Positions 21,850 through 33,754 of a stretch of 64,000 nucleotides of DNA are shown one piece after another. A program made the position numbers and the translations under genes. The DNA lies in NCBI GenBank assembly GCA_037178975.1, contig JASJZH010000003.1, forward strand, positions 5,456,001 to 5,520,000. Reading direction: 5' to 3'. Positions within the stretch are counted from its first letter, which is position 1; the number at the start of each line of letters is the position of its first letter. The DNA is from Oscheius tipulae (taxonomy: Eukaryota; Nematoda; Chromadorea; Rhabditida; Rhabditidae). The notes beneath the pieces were generated by a model. That model worked only from the letters and a program-made list of their open reading frames with translations, had not been told where the DNA came from and did not search any database.

Positions 21850-24800
21850 TCTTGATCTTTTTAGAGCAATCAGATGACTGGCATGAACTGGCAGCTGTCC
21901 TGGAACGAGGTTATTGAGGCGAACGTCTGCGATTCAGACTGGCCAAAATGTCGCCACAAACATGTGGTTCGAGGTAAAAGAAAGAAAGCAGAGTTCTTCT
22001 CGTATCCAACGACAAGACACACGTGTGACTGTCAATCACGTTAACAAGATTGTTCAGAAGGGTAATTGGTCGAGAAAGAGTTTCAAAATCTCTCTTTTCT
22101 ATGTGTTGTTTTGATGAGGAGGAGATGCAGCTAGAAGATAAGTGTCAGGAAAAACACAAGAACTATGATGTGTAGGTACTAGATATAGAAAGAGGTTTTA
22201 TTAGGAGGAGAACCATCCGGTCAAAACAGATTCTCTCGAGAGTATCTTCTCTCGACTTATACGCCTCATTGATACGGTTTGTGGGAACTGAGAGAACTAC
22301 AAAAAGCGAAGAGATTGTGTTTCTCGAGGAGCTGCTTGAGCCCACGTCTAACCATACGTATGAGTGATCCTGCAAGGGTTTTAATGGAACCAATTCGAAC
22401 AGAGCCATCCCGGCCAAATTAACTTATATTTGGTCCGTATTGCGGAGAGGACACACAATCTCCGTGATTGACGGTGAACAGGAAGTTCGTTTCTGGATCA
22501 GATGTCTTCTTTACACCCCAAGCGTGGGAATCTCGGAAGTAAAAACTAATATTTGAACGAGAACCCAAGTCGTGATTTCTCGCAGCAATGAGCTTGAGAA
22601 ACGACTGCTTGGACGCCTTAATAGCTATCGCTGTGTTCGCACGTGCAAGCTGGGGGACAAACAAAAAAGCGTCGAAGAAGATTTACGAAGTGTGGGTGTA
22701 TTTGTGTTAATTGTTGCCACCCACGTCCAAATTGGGTACGCCCACCTATTGTTTCCACCTATATTTGGAAAGGCTAGGAAAAATAGGAAGGAGAGCAGGG
22801 AGGAATCCTGACTTGTTTGGAGAGGATCCGATGACCAATTCAGAGACCAATTACCGTCCTTCCCTTACCGCTAAATTCTTGTGACTGGCCGGAGATAAAC
22901 AATCTCTCCCTCTCTCTCTCTGGTTGGCTTCATATAAAAAAAACACTTCTGTACGAAGGGTTCGAACCTGAGATGATTGGTTCCCAGTCAATGGTACTGA
23001 CCACTTGACCATGCAGGAAAAGCCTGCGAACCTTTCTTATCGCTATGATCGAAAAGGAAAAATTTGAGTTATGAGAACTTTGTCATCACCTTGTAGCCGA
23101 GTTTCAGTGCAAAAAGATAAAAGGTCGCGAAGCAATCACTGCCTATTCAGCTGATCAAAACAGTAGCCATCTTCGAGATAAGAGAACGGACTATACTCCC
23201 ACAGAATCAGAGTCTCTTCTAGAGAGACTACTGGAAAACAGGTGGTTGCACCAAAGAAGACAGAACAATTAAGTCGTGGAAAAGGAAAGTAGAAACATGG
23301 ACCTAGGAGGACGAGATTTGCGGAGAACGGGATGGAGTGGGGGAGAGGCCATAAAGATAAGCTCCGACTTGTGCTCTCGTCCCTTTTGACGTCTTCATAA
23401 CGGTGAAAAACGGGTCGACTTCCGTAAGAACAGGTGACGGAGTAACAAGCCCTCTTTACGACTATTTATCTGACCATTAGACAAGCACAACTGTCCTCGC
23501 GTGAGTCACATTTCTTGAATTTTTTCAGCGAACGTAACTAATTGGTTTGAGCAGTAGTTCTCTCCCAAAGAATCCAAGAAAGGAGCGTGCAATTTTGGAA
23601 TCTCAAAGATTAGAGTCAACAAAAGGACTTTTCTAAAACGGGCGGTGATTAGGGTTTGAGCTAACTCATTCTGAATTACTTCTTATATGGGGACTTCCTC
23701 CAAAACATTGAATATTATGCAGGCCCTCCTAACCGAGTTTGTCTCAGATATTGGACGTAAACAGGGCTCATTAAGAAACTACTATAAAAGCGAGGAAAGC
23801 TTAATCGTGAAATAGGACACATATTGAAGAGGAGGTAATGCGATGCCCAACCAAATGTGGCCCCATTTGACATCCAGGTGCGGGAACCTCGAGATCCAGA
23901 GTGGAAAAAAAGTGAGGCGGTGGCCTTTTAGCCGCTGTAAAGACTGGCCGACAACATTAAAAGTTGACATGTGGTAGAAATCAGAGGGGTCACCCCCGGA
24001 GACATCTGTGGTTTGATGCTCATTGGAGACAGAGCCTGACTATGTTCCGAAATATGATACTTGGTTTATTGGGTCAATCGACCAAAAGTGTGTTTTCAAA
24101 GGAAGGATTCATCTCCTAACAGGGTTGTTGACCAGATCCGATTTCCACTATGTCTTTGGAAAATAGGAAAGGATGTGGCATTTGTCATGCTCGAGCCGAT
24201 TATGTTTTTCCGTTTTCTGATCGGGAGTTAACTTAATCGCGAAGGAATAGAAATCAGGAAATATTGCTCACAAAATATTTCTGATTTTCAGGGAAGTATG
24301 AGATAGGTTGTTAGGAATTAGAAGTAATAGACGGAACGAGTCGACATTTTGAGGAATGATTTGGACAGAAAATAAACGGCCGTTACTCTTTGACTGGGCC
24401 CTCTGCAGGGGGTGTTCAGAACCTTTGACAACTTTTGGAAGTGTCTAATTGTCGAGCTGGAGTGCCACCAAGCTACGCAGGAAAAGACTAGAGAGATGAG
24501 GTTAATTGAGTCAGAGCACTCCTTTATTAGGATGCTAGAGGCGGATTGATCAATTAGGCTCACATATTTTGTTTAGAAGAGGGAACCTGATAGCTTATTT
24601 ATGATTGGCCGAAGAATTTAGGGAACCACTTTCTCGAGAAATGAATGACCAGCAGATAGAATTCATCAAATCTGTCAACTTTGTCTACCGGTTCAAGGAC
24701 TAATTCCTATGATCAACCTCATTACCGATGTCGATTGTACAAAGAGGGGAAACAGATTGTTTTGATTGAGTTACCGTATGGATGGCGCGTGATTTGTAAT

Positions 24801-25058
24801 GGTATGGTTTTGATTAGCGTCTGGCCCTAAGAGAGATGACGAGAAGAAGGGCAATAAGGGCTGGGATTGCAAACAATGGGCAGAGCTCATCTAATCGAGA
24901 GACGTCACCGTCAAAAGGCCGGTAGGAAGGAAGGGTCGATCGATGGAAACGAGTTCAAAACCCCATTAGAAATCGACGCCGTTAGGGGTCGACGACTCTG
25001 GGCGGCTATTCTTCTCAAAGCATTCCATTCATCACGTGAGAAAAGCGTTCGGACCGTT
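21850..25058. other. 3.2 kb without a supported protein gene
   Basis: Scattered frames lack continuity. The stretch contains the tRNA-like unit at 22948-23018 and several purine-rich tracts, and may carry regulatory sequence for the divergent receptor and the 3' side of the transporter cluster. Confidence 0.4.
22948..23018 (-). tRNA. tRNA-like sequence, probably a tRNA pseudogene
   Basis: On the minus strand an A box (TGGTCAAGTGG), a B box (GGTTCGAACCC) and a T8 run just downstream (near 22936) form a Pol III unit. The anticodon loop reads CTGGGAA, anticodon GGG (Pro), which eukaryotic tRNA-Pro sets normally lack. The acceptor stem pairs only if one extra C is removed from TCCTGCA, and the T stem has two mismatches. 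It is therefore better read as a degenerate or SINE-type copy than a working tRNA gene. Confidence 0.45.
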
Positions 25059-26943
25059 TCATTGAATAGCCTTCGTTTCGTTCTTTTCGAGCATCGGGGT
25101 TCCTTCTTCCTCCGAGATTTTTACTTCATCCAAGTTCACTGTCTTCGTCTCCACCTGAATGAACTGACTATGAAACACGAAAAGGAACAAACGAGGAAAA
25201 AATATGAGACGAGAAAGTTGATAGTTCCCATCGCGACTACAGTAAAATAAACAGCCGGTGGCCACTGGGTATTCAAATAATTTAGCTGGAATCGGTTTTT
25301 GTAGCTAAAATCATTAGACATACCACTGGGGCGATGAGTGCACCGAACCTGGCCACCAGAGAGCAACTTCCAGTAGCACTCGATCTACAAGAAGTCTCCA
25401 TGGACTCGATGGCACAGAGATAGCAGGCATCCCATGTGTACTCGATGAAGACGGTACCGAACAGGTTCATGACAAGAAAGAGAATTCCCTAGAATGGATA
25501 GTATGCAATAGGATAGAGACTACCTGATAATGAGTGAGAGTGAGGGCAGTCAAGATGAGGAAACATCCGATGACAACGATTTGCGATCCTTGATGAAGAC
25601 GACGGCGAGTGAACGACTTGGGGAATGTCGTGTCCACAGTCAGGAGGACCAGTTTAGAAATGGCGATGAGGATTCCGTAGAGGACTTGGTTTACATAGAG
25701 ATTGCCACTGAGATTACTCGAATTGAAGTCAGTCGCGTAGCTGCAAAAATCTTTTTTGTGAACAGTGAAATGCGGTGTTAGTCAATTCAAATCAAGCTCG
25801 TTCTGTATCAAACCTTGGACAAGAACTGAACGGGACAGAGAGTTGTTAAGAAAACAGTACCTACAAAGACAAGCTGTAAACCACATTGTCCAGAGGATCG
25901 TCAGTCTCTTGAAAAGTCCTTTCGTCTGAATCAGTTCGCAGAATGACTTGGTATGATTGATCTTCGCGTGCTGGACCGGCTCATACTTCACTCCAGCAAA
26001 TCGAGCAATATACTTTTCCGACTCGACCATCTCCTCCAGTTTTCCCTATATATCAAAATCAAAACTAATACAGATGATCAAACCTTATTGTGAAGCCAAG
26101 TTGGACTTTCTGGGAAGACGAAAACGACGATTAGAAGAGCAGGAAGGGCGGTGATAGCCGTCACAATTGAAGCAGATCGCCATTCGGAGTACAACCAACA
26201 AATTGAGGTCAGCATGATTCGAGCTATCCCCTAAAAATCTGGTTGTCGTGTGAAAGAAGCGCTCTCGAACCCAATTGAAGATGGCTCGAAGGACCATTCT
26301 CTGTTTAGGAAGCAGCATCTCCATCGCGAATGTTATAACGACCACTGATCCACCTCCGATGGTCAGACCCAAGATGAATCGGATCACGAGGAGAATCTGC
26401 CAAGTCGGGGAGAAGGCTGTTTTCTGATTGTTTCCCATTCAAGAGTCTGTCTACCTGTGATGAAGTTCATAGTTATTCCCAATCCCATCGTCAAAGTGGA
26501 AATTGGTTTTCTGCCAAAAGCGTCAGATAGCATGCCGAATGAAAAAGTTCCCAAGAGGACGCCGACGAACTGAACTTGGGAGAAGAGAGAACGATAGTAG
26601 GCATCGGAGCCACAGATCCAGCCATACCGGAACAAATTTGATGCTAAAAATGAATGAAGACTCACTCCATGGCAGCTGACTCGAACTGGACATTGAGAAA
26701 GGTAACATTCCCGTTACAACGGTCATATTCGGCACAATCCTTTCCAACAGGACCATCACCTGAAAAGGTATGTTCATTACATAGAGAGCGAGCCTTTTTC
26801 AACTTTCCCACCAACCCACCACATCTCCACTCGGGAACATAGTTAGAGAAAACGCCGAAAATGTTCTGTGAGCCGAGAAAGACCGTAAACTGTCGGCTCA
26901 GAAGAATAAAGAAGTGAAATCGGTTGAGATCATAGAAGGTCAT
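25059..26943 (-). CDS. SLC22-like MFS organic ion transporter (copy A), 479 aa
   Basis: Ten exons: 26943-26820, 26759-26666, 26627-26455, 26416-26271, 26230-26084, 26045-25861, 25740-25524, 25488-25324, 25285-25193 and 25154-25059. The first exon encodes TM1 (FHFFILLSRQFTVFLGSQNI). A Cys-containing extracellular loop follows (GDGPVGKDCAEYDRC), then the MFS loop signature SDAFGRKP and PESPTWL before the central loop. Twelve hydrophobic segments can be counted. The tail is acidic (VETKTVNLDEVKISEEGTP). It should move organic cations or anions across the plasma membrane; substrate unknown. The second-to-third exon join needs GT...CG ends (intron 26665-26628), so either a nonstandard acceptor is used or this copy is damaged. 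An extra first exon lies upstream at 27181-27301. Confidence 0.8.
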
Positions 26944-27180
26944 TTGGAAGAAGGGAACCGAAACGCGTGGTCAAATGTTGTAAGAACGTCAACCCTTATC
27001 ATAAACCGGATTCATCGGTACATTCTTTGTCTTACCTGTCTTGAACACTTTCCCTGGGCAAATGGGGATGATTCAATATTTGATGTTTCCTATCGGAAAC
27101 AATGACGAAAAAGACATATAATCTGTGCATTATCCGGGGCTTATGCGACACTTTTGTATGGAAACAATATCCATGCTTAC

Positions 27181-27301
27181 CGCATTTCCACTCGGGTACA
27201 AAGTTTGTGAAGACAGGAAACAAGAGCTGTGTCATGAAGAAAAGGATGAAAAGCCAGACACATAGGACGACTGCATGATACCGATTCACATCGTAGAACA
27301 T
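27181..27301 (-). CDS. alternative or orphan first exon of an SLC22-like transporter
   Basis: A 121-base exon starts with MFYDVNRYHAVVLCVWLFIL and ends in VPEWKCG followed by gtaag. It is homologous to the first exons of copies A and B, has the same end phase (phase 1), and its ATG lies 3 bases after an acceptor-like ctgtag. No following exons of its own fit in the 237 bases before the first exon of copy A. It could splice to the second exon of copy A, giving a different TM1 and extracellular start, or be a relic of a third copy. Confidence 0.6.
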
Positions 27302-27506
27302 TCTCTACAGTAACTTTCGATTTAGTACATGAAACCAAAAAGACAAAACCAGGAAAAAAGAGGTGACAAAGGACAGAAAGACACTTCTTCAAAGGTGATC
27401 GTCTGTTAGTTGCTGTCTCTCCACCGCCCTGTCACTTCCAATTAGACTTTTCTCTTTTATTTGAATCTTTGAACTGTTAGTTTCTCTATTAAAGGAGGAA
27501 TAGAGA

Positions 27507-29247
27507 CTAATGCTCTGCCTTTTCCAATCCCTTCTCCAGCATTGGTGTCTCTTCGGAAGGTTCGTCCGAGATGGTCACCTCATCCAGGTTCACGTTCTTT
27601 GTCTCGATCTGAACGAGTTCTATTCAATGCGGTCAAGGAGTGACTCTTGCCAGGAAGAAGTACGAAGCAATCAAGTTGACGGAACCGAGAATAACCACGG
27701 TTAAGTAAACAGCGGGTGGCCAAAAAGTGTTCATGAAGTTGAGCTGAAGACTGTTTTCATTGGGGAAGAGAAAAAATCTACGAAAGGAGCGATGATAGCA
27801 CCGACTCGGGCCATGAGAGAACAAGTCCCAGTAGCACTGGCTCGACAAGAAGTCTCCATTGACTCGACGGCGCAGAGGTAGCAAGCATCCCAGGTGTACT
27901 CGATGAAGACGGTTCCGATGAGGTTCACAACGAGGAACATCACTCCCTATTCTCAACTACTTGAGATAAGAAACATTCCTACCTGATACTTCTGAATGGT
28001 AAGGACAGTAAGGATAAGGAAGCAGACACAGACAATGGACTGGGCTCCTTGATGAAGAGTTCGTCTGGTGAAGCCAGGAATGGCAGTATCGACAGATACG
28101 AGAACCATCTTAGAGACAGCAATGAGAATGGAGAAGAGAATCTGGTTGAGGAAGAGATCACCGCTGATGCTGAAACATTCGTCTTTATCTTTGGTCAAAA
28201 GAACTCACGAGCTAGAGTTGAGATCGGTGGCATAGCCGCAGATCGAAGCCACGAACCACATGCACCAGAGAACAAGAAGACGTCTGAAGAGGCCTCCAGT
28301 GTGAACGAGTTCACAGAAGGTCTTGCTGTGTTCGATTTTCTTGTGCTGGATCGGAACATAGGCCACTCCGGCTATCTTTGCAATGTGCTTCTCCGACTTT
28401 ACCATCTCTTCCAGACGACCTTTGTTGTGGAGCCAGGTAGGGCTTTCAGGGAAGATGAAAACGATAATCAGGAGAGCTGGGAGAGCTACGAGAGCACAGA
28501 CGATAGAAGAGAGACGCCATTCGGGGAAGGCCATACAGATAAGGGTCATGATGAGCCGGGCTACTCCCTGAAAAGATCGTTTTGGAAAAGAGACAGACAA
28601 ACCCAGTTGAAGAAAGCGCGAAGAGCCATTCGCTGTTGTGGCAGTAGCATTTCCATCACAAAAGTACAGACGACAACCAAAGTTCCACCAACAGAGAGTC
28701 CGAGGAAGAAGCGGATTGCAAGAAGGACCTGCCAGGAAGGAGCCAGTCCTTGAACAAAATTAGTTCTATGATGATCAAGACCAACCAGTAACAAAGTTCA
28801 TGGCGATACCCAAGGAAAGGGCCACAATAGCGACTGGTTTTCTTCCGAAGGCATCGGACAATGCTCCAAAGGAGAAAGTTCCTGAACAGAAAAGTTTACA
28901 GAAGAATGGTGCATACCCAGCAAGACACCTCCGAACTGAACTTGAGAGAATAGTGACTTGTAATAAGCATCTGCGCCGCATATCCAGTGATATTCCAAAG
29001 CGGCTGACTTGAACTGAGAGTCGATGAAAGTCACGTTGCCTCCACATCTCTCGTACTCATCGCAGTCCTTCCCAATCGGACCATCTCCTGTAAGAGATCG
29101 ATTTCTAAATCAAAACGGTGAACTACCACACTGCCAACTGGGAACATAGTTCGAGAAGATGGGATAGATCTGCTGCGAGGCGAAGAAGATGGAAAACTGC
29201 CAAGTAAAGAGGACGAATAGATGGAATCGGTTGACGTCGAATAGCAT
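27507..29247 (-). CDS. SLC22-like MFS organic ion transporter (copy B), 479 aa
   Basis: Nine exons: 29247-29127, 29087-28917, 28881-28786, 28748-28603, 28567-28209, 28169-27983, 27946-27782, 27743-27651 and 27608-27507. The length equals copy A exactly and the sequence aligns throughout: TM1 FHLFVLFTWQFSIFFASQQI, loop GDGPIGKDCDEYERC, MFS signature SDAFGRKP, FPESPTWL and an acidic tail (IETKNVNLDEVTISDEPSEE). Compared with copy A it lacks two introns and carries one extra position-shifted intron, so introns have been gained or lost since the tandem duplication. The last intron appears to use a GC donor (CTG|gcaaga). The start follows gtcttcag by two bases. Confidence 0.87.
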
Positions 29248-30653
29248 TCCTGAAGACTGTAATAGAAAATATGGACGTGAGGAAAAGAGAGGAAAATGAG
29301 CTGTGATTTGGAAGAGATTAGGCCAATCGAGAAGGTTGAATGGCAACATTTTGGAGGTTGTTTGGTCGACCGTCGTCTTGGAAAAATTAATGCGATTGTG
29401 GTGTGAACTGTTGAAAGAGGGAGACCGAAAGTCGACCTGATACAGATCAACCTTGAGAAGCACTGGTGAGGAAGAGGAACATTACAACGTGAGGCCCGTG
29501 TCTATAATTTATAATAAAAAAAAGATACTGTTACAAATTACCGCCCAAATCGATCTGTTTTCATGAACGGCGGAACGGAGATAAGACCACTTGGCTTCTA
29601 CTCGGGCCAATCGTTTCGGCTTCCAGACAGGTGACCCAGGAGTCCACTTTTCACCCCGCTCAAAACACAGCTGCTGACAGAACCGGGAAGCTACTTTTCT
29701 GATGAAAAAGAGACAGAGTCGAATGCGATCGGAGAACTCTTTGAAACAGAAGAAATTGTCTATTCTTTGCAATCTTAAGACGTCTTACTATCGAAAGTAG
29801 GACAGAGAATAGTTTGAATTGTAAAATCGGACTCACGAGGTAGTAAAACGAGGACAAGTACAGAGGCTTATCGTCGCCGGACTACTGAATATGCAAAAAC
29901 TATCGACACGCAAAAAAGTAGGGCTTATCTTGTTCGCTCTGGGAGAAGGTGTGAACTAGCCACCCGGGCGATAACTGTCCGTTTTAGTACTCAGACTTTC
30001 CAATTTACGATCTGAAATGGATCGACTGGTGGAAGGAAGTAGACGAACAGCAGCAGAAAATGGAGAATCGATGTGGGTTCAGGTCATCAATCAAGACGGC
30101 GAAACAGATGACTGATCGTTGTAAAGGCATAAGTACAGGCAGAAAATTGCAAATCCTGTTACTCGTTCGTGATTGGAAGTCCCTTTTATCAGAACTCGAG
30201 TCTTCGTTCCCTTGCTGGGGCTCGATACCTGCCCGCTGCCAAGTAGTTCCATCTTGTAGCCACTTTTCGCCGACCGGACCATCAATCAGTGACATGACCG
30301 ATAAATATAGATCAAAGAATAATTGAATTTATAGCAAGCTTTACTTATCTCAAAAAAAAATCAAATTTGAGACCCCAACTGAAGGCTATTTGCTCGTTAG
30401 TTGCTCGCTTGTGCTGTTCGTCTCCGGCAGTTCTAGGTCAGGTATTTTTACTTTCTACAAAGTTTGTTCTACTGTCGCGAGCACAACCACAGAAGACCTT
30501 CCCACAAAGCCAACAGCACTTCGTTTAGCTACACGTGATACAGTTTTGTTTTCATATGTCACAAGCTTACGTCCGAACAAAGACAGACTACTAGTTGGAT
30601 AAACTATTTCATTTTATCAAAGGATGGCGAAGGACAAGAGGTTAAAATACACG
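29248..30653. other. intergenic, no supported gene
   Basis: A minus-strand frame at 29509-29772 (87 codons, aromatic and Cys-rich) has no recognised family or splice partners. A small GDGPVG-like peptide near 30280 is probably coincidence. The upstream region of transporter copy B lies at the left. Confidence 0.35.
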
Positions 30654-32601
30654 TTACTGTTCATATGGCTGTTGTGGGAAGGGAAGGAAAGAATAGGGGT
30701 TGTACATGCTGTCAACAGGAGCCGGCTGGTAGGGGAACATGTTGAAAGGGTACATCTCGTTCCACATTAGAGGATTGGCAATCTGGGGACTAGGCATCGG
30801 ATAGGGCATACTTCGCATGAGATCCAGGTGAAGGTTCGGTACTTCCTGAGTTGATAGTTTATCATTTTTGTTACGGTAACTTACGGGAGAAGTATTGGGA
30901 GTGGTGTAAGTGCTTGAGGGGAGAGGAGAGTCACAGCTCTTCATCATCTTCGGGGAGTACTTGTCCGCCTTGTGTCCCTTTGCGTACTTGTTCATCTCAA
31001 TCTTCAACTCTCGCACATTCGCATTGAAGTAGGCGGTCACTGCGATGAATCGAATGTGTTCTGGAGCATATTCCGCTACTTTCAGAGCACACGTCTTCAA
31101 CTGGTAGTACTCAGTGATTGGACTGGACCGATTGTAAACTTGGTAGACCTCCAGAATAGCCTGGTACTTGTGCATCGATTGGAGGACGACCTGAAACAAT
31201 AACAGTTCGCTGTCATACCCCCCGGTCCTTCCACCCCGACAGTCTTCAAAGACCTCTCCCGCCGAAAAAGGTCCTATTACGATGACCGTGTTTGTTCAGA
31301 GACTGAAATGCTCATTGTTAAGCCGAGGGTGGTAGATTACCACTGGCAAGGGCGCCAGAGGCACCAAGAGACACAATGGGACGTCACTCGTTAACTAATG
31401 GACCCTTGAGAAGAGCAGCTAGCAGGTTAATTGATCTAATAATGTGGGAAGAAGGGTCTTTGGCTACGAGTAGACTGTCAGAACATGGGAACGGAACCCC
31501 AGAGATACTCACCATTCCCCGGTTCTGGAGATTGTTTGTCACTCTCAGGTAGTCGAAACTGATCTTCTTCTGCATCAATGTCCGACCATTGACCACTCCG
31601 TCCTGATGAATCTCGGGCTGTTCTGGTAGAGGGGCTTCCCCTTTTCCATTCGTCTGCCACTCTCCACAGCTGTACTTGTATCTCAAAATTATTTTTGTAA
31701 GAAGTCTATTTCAAAGTTTTGTACCTAAAGTCATCCACTCTCTTGAAAGTCAAAACAACGGCGTAGTGTTCATCTGGGAGGAGTCCTTTGATAATGTACT
31801 CGATGCGGGGAAAGAGCTTCCTGTAAGAATGTGTTGTAAAATGGAATTGGGTTGTGAAATTGAAATACTCGTGTTTTTGAAAAGTGCGGTAGATTTGGAT
31901 CTGTTCTGGTGCCCACCGAGACGGGTCACAATAGCCCAGCTTATAACGGTTCTACCTCGTTGTCTGACACTACACTAATAGCGTAAGTTGCTGTGAGTTA
32001 AGGTTCGTTTTCAGAATGCATATGTAGAATGGCTCGGAACGAGTCAGTACTTTGTTGCGTTAGGTTATGAAGAGTTTGCTAGTGCCTACTGACAGATATA
32101 ATTTGCAGATAATTGAAAAATGTAACATAAATCTTGTTTTGAAAAAGGACTGTTTGAAAAGAAGGGCTGTATCTGGAAATGCAGATCATCTTCTGGGTCA
32201 ATCTGGTTCTGGTACCAATCCTGTGGAAAGTTTTGAAGGTCTCTTGAATCTTTTACGTATGAACATTCAAAAAAAGGTTGGATTAAAGACAGAGAACACA
32301 ATCAACTGAGGGAGAGAGTTACGATAGTTTCACTAGATCCTGAGGAATTAAAAATGAAAACCAACCTGCCGCGCTCCTTGACCACGATCATTTCGGCAGT
32401 ATAGTGATGGAACTTCCGCCATGATGTCTCGAGTTCTCTGTCGAGATTAACCAAAATATTCGTCATGTTTAGAAAGTGTTTTGACAGTAACTGACGGACT
32501 GGTTCGCACCTTCCCGCCCACCTGATGCTCACGGGATCTCCGCCCACCTGAACCCGAGGATATAGACATGCGCTATTGTACGGTACAACAAGGCCATCCA
32601 T
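30654..32601 (-). CDS. T-box transcription factor, 332 aa
   Basis: Exons 32601-32366, 31820-31725, 31681-31513, 31190-30885 and 30845-30654. The T-box runs from about residue 50: ETSWRKFHHYTAEMIVVKER, KLFPRIEYIIKGLLPDEHYA, KYSCGEW, then ITEYYQLKTCALKVAEYAPE and the hallmark end IRFIAVTAYFNANVRELKIE followed by NKYAKGH. The C-terminal 90 residues are Pro/Tyr/Met-rich, a likely regulatory region. T-box proteins bind the TCACACCT-type element in the nucleus and act in cell-fate decisions. The domain diverges from the core metazoan subfamilies, as many nematode tbx genes do. The first intron (545 bases) is long for the window and could hold control elements. Confidence 0.88.
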
Positions 32602-33457
32602 CAACTGGCTATTGTACCGATGACAGGAAGATTTCAGCTAAAAGTAGATTTTGAAGAGGATTGGAAGGAGGATCTGTTGAACTTGAAAAACCGAATGCTC
32701 AATGAGGTTAGATCCCAATATCTATATCGATAATGATTAGATCTCGTGGTTTTTGAAGTTTGCCGATTAGGATTCAAAAGTGACGTTAGAAAGAGAAGCT
32801 GTGGGTGTCGTACACCCCTAGAACCACATGCAAGACTTTTCATTCCGAACCCAGCAATATGTAGTGACATAACTGGAGTTGACATCATGTTAAAGCTGTG
32901 AAGCGAAAAACTGGTAGATTCGTATGTGTCTTCAATTAAAAAAAAACTCTATGGATTCGATCCGAATCTCTTGGCTACAATTGTGATCCGAAAGAATAGA
33001 ATGAAGTTATTGCAGTGAAATAACAAGCACATTTGAGTCACTGTTCAAGCTTCCCGTCAATGGGTCTTGCAGTGAGACAATCACCAGTCTAGTGCACTCT
33101 TCCCACACTTCAGTGCTCCCTCCTATATTCCCTTCAGCATCGTTTTCTCCTCGGACATACTCCAAGAGACCCTTGTAATCACTAAGTATTGGCTCTGAAA
33201 TGGTTATATCCCATTGGGACCAAAGGTATGTTATTCGAGACAACAGAGCAAAATCTCTTTCTCTCTTGAGAACAACGCGAAGGTGCGAACACATGGATAT
33301 AGCCTGGGAGAATGATCGTCTTCACTCTAAGGAGCTAACACCGGCGGAGCTCTGGAATATTCCTCTGAGGATGATTAAGACTCTAGCCTGTTTTTAGATA
33401 GAATATATCATGGTCTCTCATTTGATTCAGCTCTGATTGTTTCTTTGGTAGGAGTTC
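32602..33457. other. mostly unassigned; possible minus-strand exon 33007-33200
   Basis: On the minus strand a frame after accatttcag reads EPILSDYKGLLEYVRGEND and continues about 60 codons; a weak frame on the plus strand (33281-33397) overlaps its upstream side. Neither could be extended into a gene. Nothing else is supported. Confidence 0.3.

Positions 33458-33502
<45 letters not shown>
33458..33502. repeat. (AGT)15 trinucleotide microsatellite
   Basis: Fifteen uninterrupted AGT units lie about 250 bases upstream of the RPN13 start codon. No coding frame spans it. Confidence 0.95.
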
Positions 33503-33754
33503 CGGAGTCTAGAGACACCAGGGAAAAGGTCACAACATTTTTTTCTATATTTCTACAGCAATTTAATACCATTAATTGGAACCAGTACAAGCCCTGAAAA
33601 CCATTTCAAAACTTCTCAGAAAAGCGGCCTGCTCCACGGTCGTTTTCGCATTGGGTCACGCGTTTACGACTACAATTTTGTCATCCTTGGTGCGCGTCCA
33701 ATATCGCCATTACACTAGTCTCCGTCTTGCTATTCACTTTTAAAACGGTTGAAT

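Noticed and set aside
30280..30300. DGPVGEKW-like peptide suggesting a fourth SLC22 copy.
   Set aside because: Only a handful of residues resemble the transporter loop and nothing around them aligns with copies A or B.
31821..32365. Plus-strand frames inside the first T-box intron as a nested gene.
   Set aside because: The frames are short, AT-rich and lack a start context, acceptor or protein similarity.
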